From: Candidatus Anaeroferrophillacea bacterium
GTDB lineage: Bacteria > Desulfobacterota > Anaeroferrophillalia > Anaeroferrophillales > Anaeroferrophillaceae
Length of the DNA stretch: 34,332 nt
Assembly (NCBI GenBank): GCA_016933675.1
Contig: JAFGAM010000020.1
Span: 1 to 34,332, forward strand
Reading direction: 5' to 3'
The notes below the pieces were generated by a model that ran no database searches, had not been told where the DNA came from, and worked only from the letters and a program-made list of their open reading frames with translations. Of this stretch, positions 8,866 to 15,595 are shown in pieces (position 1 is the stretch's first letter; the number at the start of each line of letters is the position of its first letter). The translations under genes were made by a program, and so were the position numbers.

Positions 8866-8931
8866 GATTCAGGAGACAGGATCCGGGCGGCAGGAGGCAG
8901 GAAACAGAATTCAGCAGGCAGCAATCAGCGG
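8866..8931. repeat. Degenerate 7-nt periodic repeat downstream of nadE
   Basis: From 8868 the sequence reads in 7-nt steps: ATTCAGG, AGACAGG, ATCCGGG, CGGCAGG, AGGCAGG, AAACAGA, ATTCAGC, AGGCAGC, AATCAGC. CAG or a near match recurs at the same place in each unit. The array fills much of the gap between nadE and the next small gene. Confidence 0.7.
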
Positions 8932-9056
8932 GCGTCGCAGACCGGCAATCCGGACGCCGCTGCTGTTCCCGGTCTGCCGACTTCCCGATAAAACTCCGCG
9001 ACGGTAAAACCCTCCGGCTCAACCCCAACGGCGAGATCGCAAAGGAGTATCGCACC

Positions 9057-9278
9057 ATGACCGCACCGCAGCAGCCCGCGGCAAAACGCTACACCCTGGA
9101 ACCGGGCCTGGTACTGGCCTACAACGAGCGCGGCTGGGTCCTGCTCAAGGATGGCGACCAGCCCATCGGCTCCGACCTCCACAAGGAGAACCTGCAGATT
9201 CCCTACGGAGAATACCCCACCCTGCAGGCGTACATCCAAAAGATCATCGCCGAAGGCCGTGAGGATCCGGTCAACTGA
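9057..9278 (+). CDS. Small conserved-looking protein of unknown function (73 aa)
   Basis: I do not recognise this family. The ATG at 9057 has a strong AAAGGAG (9041-9047) spaced 9 nt, and the frame has codon use like its neighbours. A longer frame reaches back to 8859 but runs through repeat DNA and is unlikely to be translated. The product is soluble and acidic to neutral, without Cys, signal peptide or membrane segment. A central Gly-Trp-Val-Leu-Leu-Lys-Asp-Gly strand-turn and a C-terminal helix (TLQAYIQKIIAEG) suggest a compact alpha/beta fold. It is the last gene of the purF-nadE run and converges on glk with only 23 bp between stops. Confidence 0.7.
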   Translation: MTAPQQPAAKRYTLEPGLVLAYNERGWVLLKDGDQPIGSDLHKENLQIPYGEYPTLQAYIQKIIAEGREDPVN

Positions 9279-9301
9279 TTCCGACCGAAAACCCCCGGAC
9301 T

Positions 9302-10339
9302 TCAACGGCAGACGATGGGAGTTGATCCCGGTATCGCCCCGTCGTCCCCGAGTTCCTGCAGGGCGAGAAGGGCGGCGCCGCGCAACGCCGTCCGGGGGCT
9401 CAGCGACACGTTGACCGGAATGCGCCGCAGCAGCCCGGCAAGCCGGCCTTTACCGGTAAACGCGTCGAGGAAGCCGGGGGTCTGGAGGAAGGGCAGGATG
9501 CGCGGCGGGATGCCGCCACCAAGCCACAGGCCGCCGCGGGCCATGCCGGTAAGCGCCAGATCGCCGGCCACCGCGCCGAGGATCGCGACGAACCGCTCCA
9601 CCGCGGCGCGGCACAACGGATCACCGTAACGCGCCGCAGTTTCGGCAATAACCTTCGGCGGATCGCCGGCGCCGACGGCCTGGGCGAGCCAGACCGGTTC
9701 GGAAAAGCGGCCCCGCTCCCGCAGCCACTGGTAGATGTGGTACAGACCGGGGCCGGAAGCCACCCGCTCGGCACTGACATGATCGAAGCGGTCGTGGAGC
9801 CACTCCCAGAGATCGGCCTCGTCCCGGCCCCGGGGCGCGAAACCGACGTGGCCCCCTTCGGAAGCGACGATCACCTCCCGGCCGTCCCCGTCCCGTACCA
9901 CCAGCGCCATCCCCAGGCCGGTTCCCGGCGCCGCCACCGCGACATTCCCGGCAATGAGCCGCCGCCCCCGCTGCAACCGCGCGGTTTCCCCCCGGCCCGT
10001 CAGCCGCAGGCCGGCGGCAAGGGCGACGATGTCGTTCACCAACCGCACCCGCTCCCAGCCGAAGCGCCGCCCGAGCCTCGCGGCGGATACCCTCCAGGGC
10101 AGATTGGTGGCCTGCACCCGACCGTTTTCCACCGCCCCGGCGATGCCGATACACACCGCCGCCGGCGTCCTATCCACGGCGCCGAGAAACTGCTCCAGCA
10201 GCGTTTCGAGCGACTTCGCCGAGGGACTGGAAAAGGTCTCGGAAAAAACCTGCCGAGGCCGGCCACGACCGGGAGCGAAGAGGCCGAAACAGCTCTTCGT
10301 CCCACCGACGTCGCCGGCCAGCACCAGCGGCTCAGTCAT
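9302..10339 (-). CDS. glk: Glucokinase (Glk family)
   Basis: ATP-dependent phosphorylation of glucose to glucose 6-phosphate. The 345-residue product has the N-terminal phosphate motif GDVGGTKSCFGLF, adenosine/phosphate motif APGTGLGMAL and the Glk signature EGGHVGFAPR, with Gly-rich LWLGGGIPPRILP near the C-terminus. It resembles the E. coli Glk group rather than ROK kinases, because the ROK zinc-Cys motif is absent. The ATG at 10337-10339 overlaps the end of pgi by 8 nt, so translation is probably coupled; a longer open frame upstream lies inside pgi. The pgi-glk pairing supports a role in channelling glucose or stored glycogen into hexose phosphate. Confidence 0.92.
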   Translation of the reverse strand: MTEPLVLAGDVGGTKSCFGLFAPGRGRPRQVFSETFSSPSAKSLETLLEQFLGAVDRTPAAVCIGIAGAVENGRVQATNLPWRVSAARLGRRFGWERVRLVNDIVALAAGLRLTGRGETARLQRGRRLIAGNVAVAAPGTGLGMALVVRDGDGREVIVASEGGHVGFAPRGRDEADLWEWLHDRFDHVSAERVASGPGLYHIYQWLRERGRFSEPVWLAQAVGAGDPPKVIAETAARYGDPLCRAAVERFVAILGAVAGDLALTGMARGGLWLGGGIPPRILPFLQTPGFLDAFTGKGRLAGLLRRIPVNVSLSPRTALRGAALLALQELGDDGAIPGSTPIVCR

Positions 10340-12053
10340 CGAAAAATTCCCGCAGCCGTTTAATCCCGGCGGCGGGCTCTTCATGGAAATGAAGCCGGCA
10401 GACCCGCCGGCCGGCATCCCGCAAGGCTCCGTAATCACCGCCGGCCTGGGCGCTGATGAGGGTGGCGAAATCGTAGTCGGTACCGGGTACGGGCAGCGGC
10501 GCACCGTCGGCATCGGCAGTCAACTGGATGATGAGGCCGCGATTGCCGTCACCCTTGTGCAACTGACCGGTGGAATGGAGAAAACGAGGTCCGAAACCCA
10601 GGGTGACGGCGGCACCGGTTTTCCGCCAGAGTACCATCCGCAGCTGTTCAAGCTCCTCGGTAATCTCCGCCAGTGCCGGCAGGAAGGCCGCCACGGTGAC
10701 GTAATCCCCCGGCTGCCGCCGGTCGATAAAAGCGGTCAGCGCCGTCACGCCGGTGGCACCGTAGTCCGTCGCTCCAAGGCCATGAATATCCCAGAAGGCA
10801 CTGGTGAAATCCGCCGCCGGCGCCGGCAGACTGCCGGTCTCGGCGTACTGCGTCATGAGTTCCCGGGCCTTGATTTTTGCCGCCTCGACGTCGGGCTGAT
10901 CGAAGGGATTGATGCCCAGCACCGCCCCGACCGTGGCGGTGGCCATCTCCCAGCGGTAGAATTCCTGCGCCAGGTCGGCGATCTCCGGCAACTCGATGGT
11001 AATCAGCGGCAGTTCGCGGCGCGCCGCGGCGGCGGCGTATACCCGCGGCAGATCGACGTTCTCACCCGCGAGGCGCAGGATGACGACATACTGATCGGGC
11101 GCCGGGGACGCCGGCAGTTCGGCCGGCAGATCAACCACCGGCAGGATGCCGCGGCCCTGTTTGCCGGTGCTCTCGGCGACGAGCTGCTCGACCCAGGCAC
11201 CGAAGGGCCTGAGCCGTGGCGCGGTCACCAGCAGGAGCTTGTCGCGGCCCGCCAGGGCCAGCTCGCCCAGGGCGGCGCCAAGTACCAGACCGGGGTTCTC
11301 CGCCGCTGGCCGCGGCGCGCCGCAGGCGACGGCCATGGCCACCGCGCGGGCGGCGAAATCGGCAAGATCCATCCCCAGCAGCGCCGCCGGCAGCATGCCG
11401 AACGGGGTGAGCGCCGAATAGCGGCCGCCGACCTCCGGCGGGGTCGAAAACACCCGGAAAAAACCCCGCTCGCGGGCGGTTTTCTCCAGCTTCGAACCGG
11501 GATCGGTGAGGGCGACGAACCGGGATCCGGGCTCCTTCAGTCGGGACGCGGCCAGCCCGTAAAAGTATTCCATGAAGGAGAGGGTTTCCGTCGTCCCCCC
11601 CGACTTGCTGGCAACGACGTAGAGGGTGCGCTCCGGCGGATGGGTTTCCGCCGCCCGGAGCACCGCCGCGGGATGGGTACTGTCCAGCACGGTCAGCGAC
11701 AGGCCGCGTTCGCGGCAGCCGAAAACCCGCATCAGCACCTCCGGCGCCAGGCTGCTGCCGCCCATGCCCAGCAACAGCACCCGGTCAAGGCCCGCAGCAC
11801 GCACTTCGGCAGCAAAGGCGGTGAATTCCGCGGCCGCTTTTTCGAGCTTTGCCGGAGCCGTCAACCAGCCGAGGCGGTTTTCCAGGTCGGAGTTGGCGGC
11901 GGCGGCAACGGGATCGGCAATCCAGACGGTGCCGTCATGCACCCATATCCGCCGGGGCACCCCATCCGCCTCCCAGCCGCCCAGCCGGCGGTCGATGTTC
12001 TCCTGCAGAACGCCGAGGTTCAGGTGCTGTGCACCGATGCGGATACGTGACAT
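10332..12053 (-). CDS. pgi: Glucose-6-phosphate isomerase (Tal-Pgi type domain, stand-alone)
   Basis: Interconverts glucose 6-phosphate and fructose 6-phosphate. The 573-residue protein has the sugar-phosphate (SIS) motif LLLGMGGSSLAPEVL, the SKSGGTTET phosphate-binding loop and the C-terminal FGPRFLHSTGQLHKGDGNRG. The last motif is characteristic of the isomerase half of transaldolase/glucose-6-phosphate isomerase fusions rather than of E. coli-type Pgi. Here no transaldolase domain is attached; a transketolase gene lies upstream instead. Start is supported by AGGGAGGT about 7 nt upstream on the minus strand. Its stop overlaps the glk start. Confidence 0.93.
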   Translation of the reverse strand: MSRIRIGAQHLNLGVLQENIDRRLGGWEADGVPRRIWVHDGTVWIADPVAAAANSDLENRLGWLTAPAKLEKAAAEFTAFAAEVRAAGLDRVLLLGMGGSSLAPEVLMRVFGCRERGLSLTVLDSTHPAAVLRAAETHPPERTLYVVASKSGGTTETLSFMEYFYGLAASRLKEPGSRFVALTDPGSKLEKTARERGFFRVFSTPPEVGGRYSALTPFGMLPAALLGMDLADFAARAVAMAVACGAPRPAAENPGLVLGAALGELALAGRDKLLLVTAPRLRPFGAWVEQLVAESTGKQGRGILPVVDLPAELPASPAPDQYVVILRLAGENVDLPRVYAAAAARRELPLITIELPEIADLAQEFYRWEMATATVGAVLGINPFDQPDVEAAKIKARELMTQYAETGSLPAPAADFTSAFWDIHGLGATDYGATGVTALTAFIDRRQPGDYVTVAAFLPALAEITEELEQLRMVLWRKTGAAVTLGFGPRFLHSTGQLHKGDGNRGLIIQLTADADGAPLPVPGTDYDFATLISAQAGGDYGALRDAGRRVCRLHFHEEPAAGIKRLREFFDD

Positions 12054-12119
12054 GGGCCAACCTCCCTGGATTGCGGGTTGCAGATGATGCGCGGTTACGG
12101 TGCCATTCCCGGATCAGCG

Positions 12120-12152
12120 TCGGAATCGGAATCGGTGTCGGTGTCGTTCCCA
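12120..12152. repeat. Hexamer repeat (TCGGAA)2(TCGGTG)2 ending TCGTTCCC
   Basis: Tandem 6-nt units TCGGAA, TCGGAA, TCGGTG, TCGGTG followed by TCGTTCCC. A related block in opposite orientation lies at 14922-14954, so the pair brackets the transketolase gene. Confidence 0.8.
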
Positions 12153-12203
12153 GACGCAATTGCGGGTTTTTTCGATCTCGATTCCCCCAGCGAACCCCGA
12201 CCT

Positions 12204-12286
12204 CGGACAGAAGATGGAAGTCAGGAGACGGGAGAATACATCGAACCGGCCGCGGCCGGATTCCGACTTCCGTATCCTGACTTCAC
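12204..12286. repeat. Imperfect inverted repeat around a 14-bp palindrome between tkt and pgi
   Basis: Arms at 12216-12234 and 12267-12285 match in inverted orientation at most of 19 positions (GAAGTCAGGA perfect, then one mismatch and a G-U). Between them CCGGCCGCGGCCGG (12246-12259) is a perfect 14-bp palindrome. The arms are themselves 7-nt periodic (ACAGAAG, ATGGAAG, TCAGGAG, ACGGGAG). In the tkt-pgi transcript this could fold into a large hairpin; no T tract follows, so a processing or stability element is as likely as a terminator. Confidence 0.6.
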
Positions 12287-12343
12287 CAACGGCATATCAG
12301 GCGGCGGAGCAACGAAAAAGATGGAGTTGTGCCGAAGTCGTCA

Positions 12344-14365
12344 TCAGTTCGTGCGCAGCAGTCCTCGCGCCCGTTCGGCCACCGCCGCAGGGGTGAACCC
12401 GAAACGGCGGTACAGCTCCTGGTACGGTGCCGAGGCACCGAACCGGTCGATGCCGACAACCGCACCGCCGCTGCCGGTGAAACGCTCCCAGCCCATGGTT
12501 GCGCCGGCCTCCACCGCCACCCGGCAGGTCACCGCCGGGGGCAGCACCGCGTCCCGATATCCCCGCTCCTGGGCGGCGAAAAGCTCACGGCAGGGCATGC
12601 TTACCACCCGTGTTCGCACCCCATCGGCCGCCAGCAGCCGCGCGGCTTCGAGAACGATGGCCACTTCCGAACCGGTGCCGATAAGAATGACCTCGGGATC
12701 ACCGTCACCATCGCCATCGGCAATCACGTAGCCGCCGCGGGCGACCCCGGCGCGGAGGGCTTCGAGGTTGATATCGATGGTCGGCACGTTCTGGCGCGTC
12801 AGCGCCATGGCGGTGGGGCCCGCGGCGCGCTCCATCGCCGCCTTCCAGGCGGCGGCGGTCTCGTTGGCATCCGCCGGGCGGAACACCCGCAGGTTGGGCA
12901 CCGCCCTGAGCGCCGCCAGGTGTTCGACGGGCTGATGGGTGGGACCGTCCTCACCGAGACCGATGCTGTCGTGGGTGAAGACGTAGATCACCCGCAGACC
13001 CATCATCGCCGCCAGGCGGATGGCAGGCTTCATGTAGTCGGAAAAAACGAGGAAGGTACCGCCGTAGGGGATCAGGCCACCGTGCAGCGCCATGCCGTTC
13101 AGGGCCGCGGCCATGGCGTGTTCGCGGACGCCGAAACGAAGGTTGCGGCCGGTGTAGTCGGCGGCGGAAAAATCAGCCTCGCCGTCGATGAGGGTCTTGT
13201 TGGAGGGGGCGAGATCGGCAGAACCGCCCATGAGTCCCGCCAGCCGCGGCGCCAGGGCGTTGAGTACCTTCCCCGAGGCCGCCCGGGTGGCCATGCCTTT
13301 TTCATCCGGTGGAAACACCGGCAGCTCCTCCGCAATCCGGGAAACCGCATCGGGATCGTGCAGCTCATCCCACTCCCGGGCGAGGTCGGGATGGTCACGA
13401 CGATATGCCGCAAGCTTGTCGTCCCATTCCCGCTCGGCGGCAGCACCACGCTCCCGCGCCCGGAGGAACTGCGCCGCGACGTCGTCGGGGACGACGAAAT
13501 CCCGGTCCGCCGGCCAGCCGAGGCACTCGCGGGTAAGCCGCACCTCGTCCGCCCCCAGGGGCTCGCCGTGGGCACTGGCACAGTCCTGCTTGTGGGGACT
13601 GCCGAAACCGATACGGGTGCGCAGGGCAATGAGCGAGGGCCGCTCGTCGTTGCGGGCGACGGCAATGGCGGCGGCGACAGCGGCGGTATCGTTACCGTCG
13701 GACACCTCCAGCACCTGCCAGCCGCAGGCACGGAAACGCGCCGCACGGTCCTCGGTGAAGGCCAGGTCGGTACTGCCTTCGATGGAGATGTGGTTGTCGT
13801 CGTAGAGGTAGATCAGCCGCCCGAGCTTCAGGGTCCCGGCCAGCGAGGCGGCCTCCTGGGAGACGCCCTCCATCAGGTCGCCGTCACCGACGATAGCGTA
13901 GATGTAATGATCCACCAGGTTATAACCCGGACGGTTGAACCGCGCCGCCTTGTGGGCCGCGGCGATGGCCATGCCGACGCCGGTGGCGAAACCCTGGCCC
14001 AGGGGACCGGTGGTGGTCTCCACTCCGGGGGTGTGACCGTATTCCGGGTGCCCCGGGGTGCAGCTGCCCCACTGACGGAAGTTCTTCAGGTCGTCGAGGC
14101 TGACGTCATAGCCGGTGAGGTGCAGCAGGGCATAGAGCAGCATCGAACCATGCCCGGCGGAAAGTACGAAGCGGTCGCGGTCGAGCCAGGCGGGATTGGC
14201 CGGGTGGTGGCGCAGAAAATCCTGCCACAACACCGATGCCATGGCCGCCGCGCCCATGGGCATCCCCGGGTGCCCCGATTGCGCCCGTTCCACCCCGTCC
14301 ACCGCCAGCATGCGGATGGTATTGATACACCGCTGTTCAAGGGTCTGTCGCTCGTCCGTCGTCAC
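12344..14365 (-). CDS. tkt: Transketolase
   Basis: Thiamine-diphosphate enzyme of the non-oxidative pentose phosphate pathway moving two-carbon ketol units between sugar phosphates. Motifs in order: [14 protein letters not shown] near the N-terminus, ThDP/Mg motif [18 protein letters not shown], and the pyrimidine-domain signature [16 protein letters not shown]. Length about 673 residues is standard. I prefer the GTG at 14363-14365 because GGAGG lies 5 nt upstream of it. ATGs at 14368 and 14377 are alternatives, but GGAGG lies inside or too close to them. It heads the tkt-pgi-glk series, although 290 bp of repeat-rich DNA separate it from pgi. Confidence 0.96.
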   Translation of the reverse strand: MTTDERQTLEQRCINTIRMLAVDGVERAQSGHPGMPMGAAAMASVLWQDFLRHHPANPAWLDRDRFVLSAGHGSMLLYALLHLTGYDVSLDDLKNFRQWGSCTPGHPEYGHTPGVETTTGPLGQGFATGVGMAIAAAHKAARFNRPGYNLVDHYIYAIVGDGDLMEGVSQEAASLAGTLKLGRLIYLYDDNHISIEGSTDLAFTEDRAARFRACGWQVLEVSDGNDTAAVAAAIAVARNDERPSLIALRTRIGFGSPHKQDCASAHGEPLGADEVRLTRECLGWPADRDFVVPDDVAAQFLRARERGAAAEREWDDKLAAYRRDHPDLAREWDELHDPDAVSRIAEELPVFPPDEKGMATRAASGKVLNALAPRLAGLMGGSADLAPSNKTLIDGEADFSAADYTGRNLRFGVREHAMAAALNGMALHGGLIPYGGTFLVFSDYMKPAIRLAAMMGLRVIYVFTHDSIGLGEDGPTHQPVEHLAALRAVPNLRVFRPADANETAAAWKAAMERAAGPTAMALTRQNVPTIDINLEALRAGVARGGYVIADGDGDGDPEVILIGTGSEVAIVLEAARLLAADGVRTRVVSMPCRELFAAQERGYRDAVLPPAVTCRVAVEAGATMGWERFTGSGGAVVGIDRFGASAPYQELYRRFGFTPAAVAERARGLLRTN

Positions 14366-14575
14366 CATTGCCTCCATCGGGTCTGCTGTTTCAGGGTGTC
14401 ATTCCGGTTGTACCGATCCGGGCGAATCCGGTGCGGGCGGGCTCCCGCGGGTTTCCGTTCACGGGTGAATGCCCCCATGTTCATCCCCCCACGGCAGGCA
14501 GCGAAGCACCGATCACCGCCGCGGGTGGATGCTCATTCGTATCGCCTCCGGATGCCACATCTTCGTGAGCTGATG

Positions 14576-14603
14576 ATTATAGCACAGATGCCGACGACTG
14601 CAA
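14576..14603 (-). promoter_or_regulatory. Candidate sigma-70 promoter of tkt
   Basis: On the minus strand TTGCAG (14603-14598) is followed after 16 nt by a perfect TATAAT (14581-14576). The -35 box is weak (3/6), the -10 box perfect. The leader to the tkt start would be about 205 nt. Confidence 0.5.
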
Positions 14604-14790
14604 CGGCTTTACGCCCCCGAACGGATACGAAACCGGGCAGTACGCGGCGGTCACGGTGCACCCGCACGGGCAACTTCGGGCGTTTGCATCCGGCCTGGCC
14701 GTGTCATAACGGTGTTTTCCGGCATATTTTTAGTGGAGTTGCTACGCGGCCATTGACATTGGCATCATGACGGCACTCCCGCCGCGGCGC

Positions 14791-14817
14791 AAAAAAAAGG
14801 CGTGCATTGCGCACGCC
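14791..14817 (-). terminator. Rho-independent terminator of the octaheme cytochrome operon
   Basis: On the minus strand GGCGTGC, a 5-nt loop and GCACGCC form a perfect 7-bp stem followed immediately by eight T residues. It lies about 175 nt downstream of the cytochrome b stop codon and closes the arsR-cytochrome transcription unit. Confidence 0.9.
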
Positions 14818-14921
14818 GGGCATGTTCAGGGATCAGGAGCCAGTACCCCACAACACTGTTTTCGGCAGTGGTTTATCATCAGGTAACTGTACGCTGCACC
14901 CGGTAAACGCCATGTATCAGG

Positions 14922-14954
14922 AACGATACCGGTACCGATTCCAACCCCGACACC
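14922..14954. repeat. Hexamer-type repeat block, minus orientation
   Basis: Read on the minus strand: TCGGGG, TTGGAA, TCGGTA, CCGGTA, then TCGTTCCTG. Period, TCGG core and the TCGTTCC ending match the block at 12120-12152, in opposite orientation. Confidence 0.65.
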
Positions 14955-14990
14955 AATATTGAAATCACCGGCAACCGCTTCATCAATCAA

Positions 14991-15590
14991 TCAGTGATCC
15001 ACCTCCTCCCAGCCGGTAATCATCGCCTTCGTGTAGCTCCAGACAGTGCCACCGGTGGTGGTCAGATAGGAATGGATGATGAGGAAAGCGAGCATGGCGA
15101 AGGCCGCCGCGGTATGCAGGATGGCGGTGCCGCCGAAGGGCACGGCGAAGCCCCGGGCCTGAAGCCAGGGGGCACCGTAGAGCAGGGCGCCGGTCACCAG
15201 TACCAGGGGCAGCAGCGCCACCTTGAGGCTCAGGTAGGCGAGCCGCTGCAACGGGTTGAGTTTGGCTTCCGGAACCTTGTGAAAAGGGTGCGGCTCGCCG
15301 CGGAAGATGCCCACCAGATAGTGGCGCACTACCCGGGGAAAACCGGCAGCGGTAGGCACATACTGGCGCCACTGGCCGGTGGTGGCATGCCAGAAGACGG
15401 CAAACGCGGTAAGTACCAGCAACGCGATGCCGGCGGTCAGGTGAACCTCGTGGGCGGCACCGAACGGCATCAGCGGCAGGGTACCGTGGAGGACGAAACC
15501 GGTGTACAGCAAAACGATGATCAGCAGCGCCTGGAGCCAGTGCCAGAAACGCTCGAAGCGGGCGTACATCTTCAGTTTGTGGCCGTTCAT
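14991..15590 (-). CDS. Di-haem membrane cytochrome b (cytochrome b561 / PhsC-HyaC type)
   Basis: A 199-residue polytopic membrane protein with four predicted helices (about 17-36, 50-70, 117-138, 158-178). Candidate haem b ligands in helices are His17 (in RFWHW), His50 or His68, His159 and His173. Such subunits pass electrons between the quinone pool and periplasmic reductases or dehydrogenases. Start is supported by AAGGAG 9 nt upstream on the minus strand, and the gap to the octaheme cytochrome stop is only 5 nt. The context makes it the quinone-side partner of that cytochrome. Family clear, partner inferred from adjacency. Confidence 0.88.
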   Translation of the reverse strand: MNGHKLKMYARFERFWHWLQALLIIVLLYTGFVLHGTLPLMPFGAAHEVHLTAGIALLVLTAFAVFWHATTGQWRQYVPTAAGFPRVVRHYLVGIFRGEPHPFHKVPEAKLNPLQRLAYLSLKVALLPLVLVTGALLYGAPWLQARGFAVPFGGTAILHTAAAFAMLAFLIIHSYLTTTGGTVWSYTKAMITGWEEVDH

Positions 15591-15595
15591 GGTTT

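Larger units (their letters stand above)
14366..14990. other. Intergenic region between cytochrome b gene and tkt
   Basis: About 625 bp without a supportable gene. It contains a tkt-directed promoter candidate (14576-14603), a clear minus-strand terminator (14791-14817) and a hexamer repeat block (14922-14954), listed separately. Open frames crossing it on the plus strand are continuations of frames opposite tkt and lack translation signals. Confidence 0.8.

Noticed and set aside
8859-9056. N-terminal extension of the 73-residue protein starting with a GTG overlapping the nadE stop
   Set aside because: The extension would translate the heptamer repeat region, and a much better Shine-Dalgarno and ATG exist at 9041-9059.
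9954-12050. 698-residue plus-strand open frame opposite glk and pgi
   Set aside because: Antisense shadow of two well-identified enzymes, with Arg/Gln/Gly-rich composition and no ribosome binding site.
12329-14770. 813-residue open frame on the plus strand opposite tkt
   Set aside because: It mirrors tkt on the other strand. Long antisense frames are expected in high-GC coding DNA, and the translation shows no recognisable domain.
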